Under the pieces are notes generated by a model that made no database searches, was not told where the DNA came from, and was given only the letters and a program-made list of their open reading frames with translations. The translations under genes were made by a program, and so were the position numbers. Shown piece after piece: positions 46,811-59,544 of a DNA stretch of 64,000 nucleotides (positions are counted from its first letter, which is position 1; each line of letters opens with the position of its first letter). This DNA is from Bos javanicus (lineage: Eukaryota; Chordata; Mammalia; Artiodactyla; Bovidae). Location of the stretch: the NCBI RefSeq assembly GCF_032452875.1, contig NC_083870.1, forward strand, positions 5,952,001-6,016,000. Direction: 5' to 3'.

Positions 46811-48015
46811 ACACAGAAATAAAGTTGAAAGGAACATAATAGAGTGAGCATGTATCAGTTTAGAAACAACTTTTAAAATATGCCCAAACTCCAGCCTGCT
46901 GGCATAGTAGCTTGCTAACATGGAAAAGCTTTGTTTTAATGTGTGTAGTCAGTGTTCAGTCCATATCATTCTGAAGGTAGTCATATACCAGCATTGGGCA
47001 CCACAGTTTTGTAGTGTCAGTCACAATTGATCAGCTGAGGACCTGCGACCCTACTTAAAATCTGGCTGAGAGGATAAAGTAAGGGGAGTATGGTGCAAGA
47101 GAATCACAAATAGAAATGCCAAAAAAAGGGAGAGCTTGTCCTCTTATTCCTGCTCATCTGTAGAACCTACAGGCCTGCTTTAGAGTTCCCTTTGGAACAC
47201 AGTGGGGTAGGAGAGAATTCTTAGGAAAGCTTGACAAGGAATTCAAAAGAGCACATTTTAAACATGAAAGAAAGTGCCTATTTCTTATTTAGGTATTCTG
47301 AAAGCAGAAGGCTTACAAGTGTAGCCTGCACCTGTAAGGCTTAAAGGCACCAAAGTAAGGAATATTTGGGAAGAGAACCCATGGGTTATGAGGCTGCATG
47401 AGAAAGGATATACTGGTGGGGGGTGAGGGTGGGGGGCAGGATCCCTAAAGTACCTCAGACAGCCATAGGACCAAGAGGCTGAGCCCCCATCCAGAAAAAA
47501 ATATTGCAGCAGGGCTGGAGACACACTAGGCTTAGGACAACTGAACACCTCTTCAAGAACTAAGCACTCCACCAGCAAAGGACAGAGCCATTCCAAGCCA
47601 GGGAAATTCTAGAAATGCCTTACACCTTGGTGTATGGATGGTTTTGTAAGATGACCTCTGGTTCTTCTGTCCCTACCCCTGCCCCGCCCCTAATTTCAGT
47701 GAAAATAGACCCAAGAAGGGAGGGAAGAAGTGGAGGAGATGCCACGCTTCACCTACTCCCCTCCCATTTTAAACTAACAAGTCTGTGTTTAGTAATTAAA
47801 AGTGAACAGAAAATTATGGAATCTAAGATACTCTTAGGAGATTTAAGATGGCCTAGTTGGAGGTAATAATTAGAAGAAATGAAACAGTTGAAGGTTTATA
47901 ATGTTTACACTGTAAACACTCTTGAATCAAGTCATAGTTCTATTCTCAGAAGGGATCTTCAGGTCTGACAAGCTAGAGATAACTGAAGATGATTATTAGA
48001 CCACAGGGCTTTTAT
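46811..48015. other. Intergenic DNA, no repeat named
   Basis: Includes a G-rich stretch at about 47414-47440. No gene or repeat family recognised; probably unique sequence. Confidence 0.45.
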
Positions 48016-48021
48016 AAAAGG

Positions 48022-48258
48022 GGCTTCCTGGGTGGCACTAGTGGTAAAGAAGGAAGGAATTTCCTGCCTACCAATGAAGGAAATGTAAGAGATGTGGATT
48101 TGATCTCTAGGTCTGGAAAATCCCCTGGAGAAGGAAATGGCAACTCATTCCAGTATTCTTGCCTGGAGAATCCCTTTGACAGAGGAGCCTGGTGGGCTAC
48201 AGTCCATAGGGTTGCAAAGAGTTGGACATGACTGAAGCAATTGAACATGCATGCATGC
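48022..48258 (+). mobile_element. Bov-tA SINE
   Basis: Head GGCTTCCTGGGTGGCACTAG and BovB-like tail ending GGACATGACTGAAGCAATTG. A (GCAT)n run follows. Confidence 0.88.
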
Positions 48259-48487
48259 ATTCAACTGAGCTAAAATAACTAGAAAGTAAGGCTTAAAAAA
48301 AAAAAAGTCTTTTTAGCTATTCTCAGTGTATGACCCTCTAATCATTAAAGAGTCAGTATCTGATTGTTGTATATTTAGGAATCCCCATTTGAATATATTC
48401 AACAAAACATTTATTTAACAAATATATGTCGATAGCCTCTTATTAGGCAGAAAGCATGTTAGGTGCTGGCAGTATAAATACAAAGAA

Positions 48488-48680
48488 GGGGGCCTTTCCT
48501 GATGGTCCAGTAGTTAAGAATCCACCTTGCAATGCAGGGGATGAAGGCTCAATCCCTGATTGGGGAACTGAGATCCCATGTGCCATGGAGCAGCTAAGTC
48601 CACGTGCCACAACTACTGAGCCTGTGGCACAACTAGAGAGCTGCCGTGCTGCAAAATGTTTAAATAAATATTAAATAAAT
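48488..48680 (+). mobile_element. CHR-type tRNA-derived SINE
   Basis: TTTCCTGATGGTCCAGTAGT, CAATGCAGGGGATGAAGG, then GCCACAACTACTGAGCC and an A-rich tail: the pattern of the cetartiodactyl CHR SINEs. Distinct from Bov-tA. Confidence 0.75.
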
Positions 48681-48737
48681 AGATATCAAAGACAGTATTG
48701 CCTGTCCTTGAAAAGGTCATTGTGTGTGTATTTATAA

Positions 48738-49492
48738 GTTCAGTTCAGTTCAGTTGCTTAGTCATGTCCGACTCTTTGCGACCCCATGGACTGCAGCATG
48801 CCAGGCCTCCCTGTCCATTGCCAACTCACAAAGTTTACTCAAACTCATGTCCATTGAGTCAGTGATGCCGTCCAACCATCTCATCCTCTGTTGTGCCCTT
48901 CTCCTGCCTTCGATCTTTCCCAGCATCAGGGTCTTTTCAAATAAGTCAGTTCTTTGCCTCAGGTGGCCAAAGTATTGGAGTTTCAGCTTCACTATCAGTC
49001 CTTCCAATGAATATTCAGGACTGATTTCCTTTAGGATGGACTGGTTGGATCTCCTTGCAGTCCAAGGGACTCTCAAGAGTGTTCTCCAACATCACAGTTC
49101 AAAAGCATCAATTCTTTGGTGCTCACATCCATACATGACTACTGGAAAAACCATAGCTTTGACTAGACAGGCCTTTCCTTCTCTGTCTCTGTTTTTTAAC
49201 ATGCTGTCTAGGTTGGTCATAACTTTTCTTCCAAGGAGCAAGTGTCTTTTAATTTCATGGCTACAGTCACCATCTGCAGTGATTTTGGAGCCCCAAAAAA
49301 TAAAGTCTGTCACTGTTTCTATTGTTTCCCCTTCTATTTGCCATGAAGTGATGGGACTGGATGCCATGATCTTAGTTTTCTGAATGTTGAGTTTTAAGTC
49401 AGCTTTTTCACTCACCTCTTTCACTTTCATCAAGAGGCTCTTAGTTCTTCACTTTCTGCCACAAGGGTGGTGTCATCTGCATATGAGATTAT
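48738..49492 (-). mobile_element. BovB LINE 3' fragment, minus strand
   Basis: Reversed BovB from TTCAGTTCAGTTCAGTTGCT to TGGTGTCATCTGCATATGAG. The reverse translation shows BovB C-terminal sequence (VPWTARRSNQ, LKLQYFGHL) with a small internal deletion near 49120-49180. A 219-codon plus-strand frame across it is the antisense shadow. Confidence 0.9.
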
Positions 49493-49639
49493 TAATGTAC
49501 CTCCACCAGAGGACTACTAGACATACCAGAGAGTGGATAGAAGTGTAGAGTAACACCCAGGAGAAAGCAATTGACTTCTTAGGGAAATCATAGAGGCGTC
49601 ACAGAAAGCATGACATTTAAGCTGGTTCTTGGAGTAGGT

Positions 49640-49813
49640 CTTGTGGCTCACCTGGTAAAGAATCCACCAGCAAGTGCGGGATACCTGGGTTCGATCCCTG
49701 AGTTGGGAAGATCCCCTGGAGAAGGGAAAGGCTACCCACTCCAGTATTCTGACCTGGAGAATGCCATGGACTGTGGGTCACAAAGAGTCAGACACAACTG
49801 AGTGACTTTCACT
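49640..49813 (+). mobile_element. Bov-tA SINE
   Basis: tRNA-like head and short tail ending GAGTGACTTTCACT. Perfect TSD TTGGAGTAGGT at 49629-49639 and 49814-49824. Confidence 0.92.
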
Positions 49814-50304
49814 TTGGAGTAGGTACACATTAAGCCTATGAAATCTGTGGTAGCCTTTAACGCCTTGCTCAGATGAGTTTATCAGGTTGTTTTTCCACCT
49901 GGTAGTTTGATGAGAGCAGAGCAGGGAAGCTCTGATGGGAGGAAGGGGTGCCAGAGAGAGAGGGCCTTACAAGAAGGGAAGTCTGGAAGTCAGGGCTCCT
50001 TGAGTCTCCCCAGGGATACAGCAGGGCTACTAGGAAGAAAAGCTCTGCCAGAAGTGGAGGAAGACAAAGCTGTAGCCTACATCACTTTACTTGGGTCTGG
50101 CCTGGTTCTATTGATCTATTTCAGGGGCTCTTTTTGAAATTATATTTCATATACAGGATTCTGTCCACCAGACAGGACAGTCACTGACTCTTAAGACTTT
50201 CCTATTTGAAACAATGTATGCAGATTGATATTCATATAGGACAATCAAACAAGGGCTGAACTAGGTGCAAATGCTCGCAGCAGAATGAGTAAGTGAGCAC
50301 ATAC

Positions 50305-51929
50305 AGAAGTGCAGTTCGACTTCAGGCTGTACTACAAAGCCACAGTTATCAAGACAGTATGGTACTGGCACAAAGACAGAAATATAGATCAATGGAACAA
50401 AATAGAAAGCCCAGAGATAAATCCACGCACATATGGACACCTTATTTTTGACAAAGGAGGCAAGAATATACAATGGATTAAAGACACTCTCTTTAACAAG
50501 TGGTGCTGGGAAAACTGGTCAACCACTTGTAAAAGAATGAAACTAGAACACTTTCTAACACCATACACAAAAATAAACTCAAAATGGATTAAAGATCTAA
50601 ACATAAGACCAGAAACTATAAAACTCCTAGAGGAGAACATAGGCAAAACACTCTCCGACATACATCACAGCAGGATCCTCTATGACCCACCTCCCAGAAT
50701 ATTGGAAATAAAAGCAAAAATAAACAAATGGGACCTAATTAACCTTAAAAGCTTCTGCACATCAAAGGAAACTATCAGCAAGGTGAAAAGACAGCCTTCA
50801 GAATGGGAGAAAATAATAGCAAATGAAGCAACTGACAAACAACTAATCTCAAAAATATACAAGCAACTCCTCCAGCTCAACTCCAGAAAAATAAATGACC
50901 CAATCAACAAATGGGCCAAAGAACTAAATAGACATTTCTCCAAAGAAGACATACAGATGGCTAACAAACACATGAAAAGATGCTCAACATCACTCATTAT
51001 CAGAGAAATGCAAATCAAGACCCCTATGAGGTACCATTTCACACCAGTCAGAATGGCTGCGATCCAAAAGTCTACAAATAATAAATGTTGGAGAGGGTGT
51101 GGAGAAAGGGAACCCTCTTACACTGTTGGTGGGAATGCAAACTAGTACAGCCACTATGGAGAACAGTGTGGAGATTCCTTAAAAAACTGGAAATAGAACT
51201 GCCTGATGATCCAGCAATCCCACTGCTGGGCATACACACTGAGGAAACCAGAAGGGAAAGAGACACGTGTACCCCAATGTTCATCGCAGCACTGTTTATA
51301 ATAGCCAGGACATGGAAGCAACCTAGATGTCCATCAGCAGATGAATGGATAAGAAAGCCGTGGTACATATACACAATGGAGTATTACTCAGCCATTAAAA
51401 AGAATTCATTTGAATCAGTTCTAATGAGGTGGATGAAACTGGAGCCTATTATACAGAGTGAAGTAAGCCAGAAGGAAAAACACCAATACAGTATACTAAT
51501 GCATATATATGGAATTTAGAAAGAGGATAACAATAACCCTGTGTACGAGACAGCAAAAGAGACACTGATGTATGGAACAGTCTTATGGACTCTGTGGAAG
51601 AGGGAGAGGGTGGGAAGATTTGGGAGAATGGCATTGAAACATGTAAAATATCATGTATGAAACGAGATGCCAGTCCAGGTTCAATGCACGATACTGGATG
51701 CTTGGGGCTAGTGCACTGGGACGACCCAGAGGGATGGTATGGGGAGGGAGGAGGGAGGAGGGTTCAGGATGGGGAACACATGTATACCTGTGATGGATTC
51801 ATTTTGATATTTGGCAAAACTAATACAATTATGTAAAATTTAAAAATAAAATAAAATTTAAAAAATAAATAAATAAATAAAGACTGACCCATTCAAATAA
51901 AAAAAAAAAAAAGAAGTGCAGTTCGACTT
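50305..51929 (+). mobile_element. Young 5'-truncated L1 with 18-base TSD
   Basis: The body is 50323-51911, from mid ORF2 through the 3' UTR to an A-rich tail. Perfect TSD AGAAGTGCAGTTCGACTT at 50305-50322 and 51912-51929. No other recognised insertion interrupts it. The long TSD and A tail indicate a recent event. Confidence 0.96.
50323..51519 (+). pseudogene. L1 ORF2 C-terminal remnant, frameshifted
   Basis: A frame open from before 50309 to 51145 encodes the C-terminal half of L1 ORF2p (for example YKATVIKTVWYWHKD, later MKRCSTSLIIREMQ). Near 51105 the sequence loses one base and the L1 protein continues in another frame (GTLLHCWWECKL) to the stop at 51517-51519. The N-terminal endonuclease and RT core are absent through 5' truncation, so it cannot be active. 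Confidence 0.92.
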
Positions 51930-52153
51930 ATCTTCATCCTTACGGCCCTCTGAAGCTTTGATGATCTACCTCATGTTTTTAAATTTTCCAGTTTCAAGGA
52001 GGTATATACTAAGACATTGGCTAATTGTATGATTTGGAGCAATCAGAAAGATACCATTTTAAAAAGTAATCCGACAACTAGAAGGTTGGACTAAATTACC
52101 ACTATGAGCCTTTCCAAGGCTACCTGTAATTTATGAGTAATAGAGGCTAGTTC

Positions 52154-52421
52154 CAATACTTTGGCCACCTGATGCAAAGAAGCTCCAATTCTTTGGCCAC
52201 CTGATGCAAAGAACTGACTCACTGGAAAAGACCCTGATGCTGGGAAAGATTGAAAACAGGAGGAGAAGGGGACAACAGATGATGAGAATGGCTGGATGGC
52301 ATCCCTGACTCGACAGACATGAGTTTGAGCAAGCTCTGATAGTTGGTGATGGACAGGGAGACCTGGCGTGCTGCAGTCCATGGGGTCACAAAGAGCTGGA
52401 CACGACTGAGCGACTGAAATG
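52154..52421 (+). mobile_element. BovB 3' end, plus strand, with internal duplication
   Basis: BovB 3' terminal sequence ending GGACACGACTGAGCGACTGA. Perfect TSD AGAGGCTAGTTC at 52142-52153 and 52422-52433. The first part contains a roughly 33-base direct duplication (TTTGGCCACCTGATGCAAAG occurs twice). Confidence 0.94.
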
Positions 52422-52433
52422 AGAGGCTAGTTC

Positions 52434-53155
52434 ATTCAGTGCTAATGATCTTATAGTCAGATTTGGCGCACTTAGATCAAATTCATTTATTTAAGAACTA
52501 TTTGGTCAGTCATCTATTAGTAAGGCTGCCAGATAAAAATACAGGTCACTTGTAAATCTGAATTTCAAGTAAGGAAAAATGACTTTTTCTTAGTATGCTC
52601 CATGTAATATTTAAATATGCAAAATACTCAAATATTAGACCTAAAATTAATCTTTAACTGAAGCTCAAGTTTAATTAGGTATCATAATTTTTTTTTTCCC
52701 CTAAATCTGGCATTCTTAGTATTAAAAACTAGGCTCTGGGAAAGATGAAAAAGTGAGTCAATTATAGATTCTTCCCTAGAGTCAAAAGAGATTCAAATGT
52801 AAAACCACATTACAAAATGAAAAGTGATAAATTTATCAGAAATATACACTGAAAAGATTATAAAAGTTGGCAAGAGGGAGAAATTACTTCTAGGCTTAAA
52901 AAACAAGGGAAATCTCTGCTCTGGGCTGAGAAAGATGGCAGGATGAAGGCATGTGAATGTGGTAGGGAGAGGAAGAAGGCATTCCTGGTAGACTTCATGG
53001 CTTCAGTAAAGTCTTGGAGGGACAGCGTGGAGTGAGAGAGGTCCACTAGTCACTCAGTTTGACCATGGCCTGATTATATGAAGGGAAATAATGTCAGAGA
53101 AGATTGGAAAGGTGAGTTTGGGTCATACCAAGGGAGCCTAGACAGATAGGGAGGG
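52434..53155. other. Intergenic DNA
   Basis: AT-rich, no element recognised. Confidence 0.4.
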
Positions 53156-53159
53156 AAGG

Positions 53160-53262
53160 GAAGTCGCTCAGTCGTGTCCAACTCTTCACAATCCCATGGA
53201 CTGCAGCCTACCAGGCTCCTCCGTCCATGGGATTCTCCAGGCAAGAGTACTGGAGTGGGTGA
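53160..53262 (-). mobile_element. BOV-A2 half-unit, minus strand
   Basis: One reversed monomer (GAAGTCGCTCAGTCGTGTCC through GAGTACTGGAGTGGGT). Confidence 0.85.
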
Positions 53263-53479
53263 CCAGGGATGTAGACTGGAAGTCTGAATAGGCCAAGGAG
53301 TTTGGCTTGGTGCCCAAAGGTTTTTGATCCAGGGTGACACTGCATACCAAAGAGACAAGGAGAGTATGAAAGATCATCCCAAACCAATCACCTTTAAGAA
53401 AACATGGCTCATTAGTTTTGTCTTTGTTCACAAAAGAAAACACATCTTAAAATATGTACTAAGCAGAGAGGAAATGTGG

Positions 53480-53670
53480 TAAAGTGGAAAAACTGTAAGC
53501 TTTGCTATAAAAGTATTCTGAGTTTAAACCTCCATTTTCCCTCTGACTTTATTTCCTGTCTCTGAAGCATGGTTTCCTTACCTGTAAAGCAGGACTAACC
53601 ATGTTCTTGTTATGCTTGGATATTGTGAGTAGGTACCACTGTGTACCTGGCACTAATTGCTGAGTTATTA
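53480..53670 (+). mobile_element. MIR SINE, plus strand
   Basis: MIR-like order of CATGGTTTCCTTACCTGTAA and ATTGTGAGTAGGTACCACTG, with strong divergence. Confidence 0.5.
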
Positions 53671-53689
53671 TTTTGCTTACTAATTCCTT

Positions 53690-55720
53690 ATTCCTCTCTA
53701 GCTTCCAGAGTTTCTTATTTTTTTGTAAAAGGTGAAGATGCTGCCAGTAATTAGAAAACTTCCTTTCAAAAATATTTACTTTTTTCTCTCTTTGTAAAAA
53801 ATTAGTATTTTTAAATAAAGTATAGCATGCTCATCTGAACTGAAAAATACAGGAAGAACAAAGAAACCAATATTTGGAATGTGGGGGCCAAATATTTGCT
53901 TTAAACTGGTTCCTCAATGTAAAAAAAAAGCAAAAACAAAAAAAAAAAAACACCTAGGTTCCCTTCCTAACTTAAATATCACATGGTTAGAATGGGTATC
54001 CTGGGAAGAGCTTGAGTGTTTCTGGGTGATTATTAAGTGAAAGCAGCCATTTCTACTTATTTATCTGTGGTCTGACCAGATAATGTGAAAGTTGTACCTC
54101 AGCTAGTGAGCTAGGGAATCTCAGGCATGCTCCGTGCTTGTTGGAATAACAGCACGTGTGGTCTGAGAACCAGAGGGAAGGAGAGACGTGAGAAATACTA
54201 GGACAGTTTATCCGTGTAGAGATCCATTCTAGATTATTATTCTTCTGGTTTCTGGTTTTCTCCCCTAGAATTCTATCTCAGTTGTTTATGTAAAATGAGC
54301 CACAAAGACTCATGATAAATGTGTTCTCTGAGAGTAGCAGCTAGAGGAACGGTTACCCAAAGAGACCTGTCATTGTCTGAAATAGCCACCATTGCTGAGC
54401 TTGTGTGTTTACAGATAGTGCCTCCCCATTTGGGCATTTTTCTTTCAAAAATGAATTCTCATCAGCAGTTACCTTTGTTCATATATTTTCTCCTTGACTT
54501 CATTCCCGTCCCCATTGCCTAGTATCCAAAATAGATTTACAGCTGAAGAGAAACCACCCTTGTCTCTCCCCATTAGACCTGCAGTTTGCTCTCAAGTCTA
54601 TTTCTTCGCATAGCCCAAAGTAAGCTGTGTCTTAGGTTCATCCTCATGCTTTGTATTTGGGGTCAGTAAGCTCACTAAGTACATAGCTGTGACACAGTAG
54701 GATTCCTTCAGATTTTAAACACATGGACATGGTATTTTCAGTCCCAGAAGACCAGTCCTTGGGTGATTTGCCCTGGGTAATATTTTTGGCAGTGCCTCTT
54801 CGTTTGTTTTTAATAGCATTCTGGGTTCATGTTTGTGAGACTCTCAAATTTATTTCCAGTTAGATAAAGGTGACCTTCCTCTTCTCCAAGCTGAATCTCC
54901 CATGAGACTCATGAATTCTGTTGAGACCTATCACAGCTGTCCTTAGTTAACTGCTAGAGCACCTTCAGTCCTAAAATAGCTGACGTAAAAATAAGACCAA
55001 AACACAAAGGAAGAACAGAATGGTCAGGCATATCTCACCACATTTTTATCAAATTATTTAGGTTAGGACTTGAAAACCTGGTTAGTGCTTGACATTTTGA
55101 GTTTAAAGATAAATGGAGAAACTGAAGGTAGCTTAATCACAGAGCATAGAATTAGGACCAATCATATTCAAAGTCTGGGAACAGTGAGACAGGTTCCTTT
55201 AGAACACTGCTCTCATTTGTCTGAGTGGCCCCCATACAAGAAAACACTCTGTCGTGTGGGTGAGGCTGACTGCAAGACCATTGGCCTCCATCCCATCTAC
55301 GCTCCAAGGCTTGATCCCCCCGGGGCTCACAAAAGTCAGTCGCTCACTTTGGGAGTGAGATAGCTGAGTCACTTCCTCCTTTCTACTTGTTTTTCTGCCT
55401 CTCTAGGAAAGGGACAAGTTTACTGCTTGCCTTGGGAAACACGAAAGTTAAACATGATAAATATAAATGGTGATTGAAACCAGCATTAGATTCTATAAAG
55501 TTGAAAGTGGGGCTTGATACTCTGGGATAGTGTATGTTCTTTTGTATAGTCATTTTAGAAAAGTTAAGTTCTACCACCTCTCCAAATATAAGCATAACTT
55601 CAAGATACTGTATATAGGTTTGGTTCCAGACCACCGCAGTAAAGTGAATATTGCAGTAAAATGAGTCACACAATTTTTTTTTGTTTCCCAATGCATATGA
55701 AAGTTATATTTATACTATAC
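53690..55720. other. Intergenic DNA, apparently unique
   Basis: No repeat family, exon chain or RNA gene recognised. The 97-codon open frame at 55070-55363 has no recognisable motif. Confidence 0.4.
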
Positions 55721-55725
55721 TGCAT

Positions 55726-56004
55726 GGAGAAGGCGATGGCAGCCCACTCCAGTACTCTTGCCTGGAAAATCCCATGGATGGAGGAGCCTGGTAGGCTGCA
55801 GTCCATGGGGTCGCGAAGAGTTGGACACAACTGAGTGACTTCACTCTCACTTTTCACTTTCATGCATTGGAGAAGGAAATGGCCACCCACTCCAGTGTTC
55901 TTGCCTGGAGAACCCCAGGGACGGGGAGCCTGGTGGGCTGCCGTCTATGGGGTCACACAGAGTCAGACATGACTAAAGTGACTTAGCAGCAGCAGCAGCA
56001 GCAT
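55726..56004 (+). mobile_element. BOV-A2 SINE with CAG tail
   Basis: Complete dimer from GGAGAAGGCGATGGCAGCCC to GACTTAGCAGC followed by (AGC)n. Confidence 0.92.
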
Positions 56005-56189
56005 GCTATTAAGTATGCAGTAGAATTATGTCTAAAAAACAATGTACATACCTTTACAAAAAAAATGCTTTATTGCTGATGATCCAGTGAATAAGACTCT
56101 GCTTTTCAATGCAGGGGCTGCTAATTAAAGACTTAAAAAAATACTTTATTGCTAAAACTTGCTAACCATCTTTTGACAATGTGAGACAG

Positions 56190-56503
56190 TGAGAGTGAAA
56201 GTAGCTCAGTCATGTTCAACTCTTTGCGACCCCATAGGCTATACAGTCCATGGAATTCTCCAGGCCAGAATATTGGAGTGGGTAGCCTTTCCCTTCTCCA
56301 AGGAATCTTCCCAACCCAGGGATCGAACCCAAGTGTCCCACATTGCCGGCAGATTCTTTACCAGCTGAGCCACAAGGGAAGCCCAAGAATACTGGAGTGG
56401 GTACCCTATCCCTTCTCCAGCAGATCTTCCTGACCCAGGAATCAAACTGGGGTCTTCTGCATTGCAGGCGGATTCTTTACCAGCTAAGCTATCAGGGAAG
56501 ATC
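56190..56503 (-). mobile_element. Bov-tA SINE with two tRNA units, minus strand
   Basis: Reversed tail, then two successive reversed tRNA-like heads (GAGCCACAAGGGAAGCCC near 56368 and AGCTATCAGGGAAGATC near 56490). Confidence 0.88.
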
Positions 56504-57208
56504 TTTGTGAAAAACACAGTATCGGTGAAGCACAATAAAATGAGGTAGACCTGTGTTCCCAGAGCAATGAAAGAGTAAAATTTAAAACACTGGAACACTG
56601 TTGGTTAGAAGGCTCTTTCCCTGTCTCTAAGTTAGGAAAGAATAACACCTACTAGGTAAAACTCATAGAGCAATGCTGTTTACTCAGAAGCCGTAACACT
56701 GGCCTCTAGGAAACAGAATCCAAATCATTATTTCTCAAAATTTTTCATCTCAGTGATGCATAGATAGTTTCCTTCCATGAGAAAACATCCCAGTATTTAT
56801 TTTAGATTCAGTATCAACAAAGAATGATAACTTGTATATATAATGCACTTCTATTAATAGCTTTTTGAGGCATTTCACGTGTGCTCCTTAATTGTTCATT
56901 ATAGTGATAACCCTCTCCTGGTATTGTTATTTCAGAAGCCCTCCAAGTTTGGGAACAACATGCAAAAAGAAGGGAGAAACGTTAGTTGCTATTCTCCAAC
57001 TGGCTTCTCTACAAACCTTTCCTCCCAATATGTAAAAGCTGTAAAGGAAGGAAGACTTGAGGCAGGAGACAGATGGGCTCCAGGCTGAACAGTTTCTCCC
57101 CTGTGGACAGAAACTCCATAATAGCAGAAACTTCACAAAAGCAGGATGATGGAGGAGGCTAGGCTATGCCCAGATAAGAGGTTAAAGACCACATATTCTT
57201 CATTGTCC
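56504..57208. other. Intergenic DNA
   Basis: Nothing recognised. The small opposed open frames around 56880-57136 look like chance. Confidence 0.4.
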
Positions 57209-57346
57209 TGGAGTAGAAAATGGCAAGTCACTCCAATATCCTTGCCTGAAAAATTCTATGGACAGAGGAGCCTGGCGGGCGGCAGTCCATAGGGTCTCAA
57301 AGAGTTGGACATGACTGTGTGACTAACACTTTCACTTTTCACTTTT
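57209..57346 (+). mobile_element. BovB-derived SINE tail, plus strand
   Basis: CTGGAGTAGAAAATGGCAAG through GACTAACACTTTCAC. The head is missing. Confidence 0.82.
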
Positions 57347-57939
57347 GTTTCACTACTTTCCATCTTTGTGGAAATTCTTTTCTGCAAAGCCAAAGAGCCT
57401 GGGCCTTGTCACTGACCACCGGTCTACTGGTTAGAATTTAGTGCTTTCACCACTGTGACCCGACCTCAGTCTCTGGTCGGCAACCGAAGCCACTGCAGGC
57501 CCAAGGCTTCTCAAGATCAGACTTGCATTTTTAACACTGAGATATTGCTCAGAGAACTCACTTCTCTGATAAAAGAGGATACTTTGTTCTTGTAAGGTTG
57601 TACAACTTCAGTATCCAATTAGATCATGTGGTTTCAAGAGTTGATACATTCAGCTCTTCTCTGCATTCCTCCAGTGCCTACCTCCACAGAGGAAAAGAGA
57701 GAGAACATACTATTGGTTTAATAATTCTTGTGAAAACACAGTGTTTAGATTTCAGAATAGGGACAAGGGAAACCCACAACTGGCTGTCCTCTAGATTGTG
57801 TGTTTCTATCACAGAAATTTGAGTATTCTTTTCAAAGGAAGTGTGGATTGTTTTTCTTGCCAGCAGCCACAAGGTGAGTAGTGATCTACTTAACCTACAT
57901 AATAGCAGTCATTAGAGTAGTTCAAAATTTACCCAATTG

Positions 57940-57980
<41 letters not shown>
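57940..57980. repeat. (TA)n microsatellite
   Basis: About 20 uninterrupted TA units immediately before a Bov-tA SINE. Confidence 0.92.
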
Positions 57981-57983
<3 letters not shown>

Positions 57984-58210
57984 GCTTCTCTGGTGGCTCA
58001 GATGGTAAAGAATCTGCCTGCAGTGCAGGAGACCCTGGGTGTGATCCCTGTGTTGGGAAGATCCCCTGGAGAAGGGACTGGCAACCACTCTGGTATTCTT
58101 GCCTAGAGAATTCTATGGACAGAGGAGCCTGGTGGGCTATACTCTATGAGGTTGCAAAGAGTTGGAGGTCGCAAAGAGTTGGACACAATTGAGTGAGTAA
58201 CACTTTCGCT
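57981..58210 (+). mobile_element. Bov-tA SINE
   Basis: Head GGGCTTCTCTGGTGGCTCAG. The tail contains a short internal duplication (GCAAAGAGTTGGA twice near 58153-58180). Confidence 0.92.
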
Positions 58211-58877
58211 CTATACATACATGCTTATACATGTCTTGCCACTCCAGGTGAAATAATATACATGTATAATAGATATTTCCTATCTCTATGCCCTGTTTCC
58301 TGTTCATTCCTAGAATTGGACCTTGTGTATTTTTAGTGTTCAACAAATATTTGTCAAATCAGTCAGAAATGAAATAAAGATAAACTTCAGTCTAAAAACT
58401 TAACCATAGTAGATAGTAGTGGCAGTATTTTTTTCTCCAAAAAACCAAATGAACAGTTTCCAAGCAAAATCAATCTTGCTGATGTTCCTTAATGACTTAG
58501 CAATCAAAAATTTCCAGCTCAAAAAATAAGATAAAACAAAACATTAGCTTTGCTGTTACAGATTCTTCAGAAAAATTTGTTCATCATAAATTCAAATATG
58601 ATTCAGTTGTGCTTTTATCAAACTTTTGGGAATGTATTTCATTCTGCTCTTTGTTCTGATTACACTTGTAGTGGGATGACATTCTCTTTCTCCCTTATTC
58701 CTTTTTTCTCTGCTCTGCCTGGTTCTGTGAAAAGGAGACTGTAATTAAAAAAAAAAAAAAAGATTCATATTTGGCATATCGAGGGAAAGAAATGTTCTGT
58801 CTTGTAAATACTATGATCTGAAGAATTTAAGGGTCAAAAAGCCTCATCTGAAGATTCACAATACGAATCTGATGCCA

Positions 58878-59384
58878 TCCATCAAGGATTGTTGTTGTTC
58901 AGTTGCTAAGTTGTGTTGACTCTTTGTGACCCCGTGAACTGCAGCACGCCAGGGTTCCTTGTCCTGTCCTTCACTATCTCCCTCAGTTTGTTCAAACTCA
59001 TGTCCATTGAGTCAGTAATGCTATCCAATCATCTCATCCTCTGTCATCCCCTTCCTTTCCTGCCCTCAAGCTTTCCCAGCATCAGGGTTTTATCCATTGA
59101 GTCAGCTCTTCACCAAATTATTGTTTGGTGGCCAAACTATTGGAGATTCAGCTTCAGCATCAGCCTTTCAAATGCATATTCAGGGTTGATTTTCTTCTGG
59201 ATTGAGCTGTCCAAGGAATTCTCCAGTACCACAATTCAAAAGCATCAATTCTTCAGTGCTCAGCCTTCTTTATGGTCCAACTTACATCTTTACATGACTA
59301 CTGCAAAAAATCATAGCTTTGACTATACGAACCTTTGCTGGCAAGGTGATGTCTCTGCTTTATAATATGCTGTCCATCAAGGAT
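58878..59384 (-). mobile_element. BovB LINE 3' fragment with TSD, minus strand
   Basis: The body is 58890-59372. Perfect TSD TCCATCAAGGAT at 58878-58889 and 59373-59384. More diverged than the copy at 61.8 kb. Confidence 0.93.
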
Positions 59385-59544
59385 GGAGACAGGGTATTTG
59401 CTTAAACCTTTGACATCTTGATGGTATACCTCCAAAATGGAATCAAGTACCTGGGATTGGAGTGTGGATGGGCAGAAAAGGAAGAGGAAAAAATGGGAAG
59501 AAGGCAGAGCAAGAATATCCAAGAATGCATATCTTGATCTGGGA

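Noticed and set aside
48724..49383. 219-codon plus-strand open frame
   Set aside because: It is the antisense of a BovB copy; the sense strand carries the known BovB C-terminal sequence.
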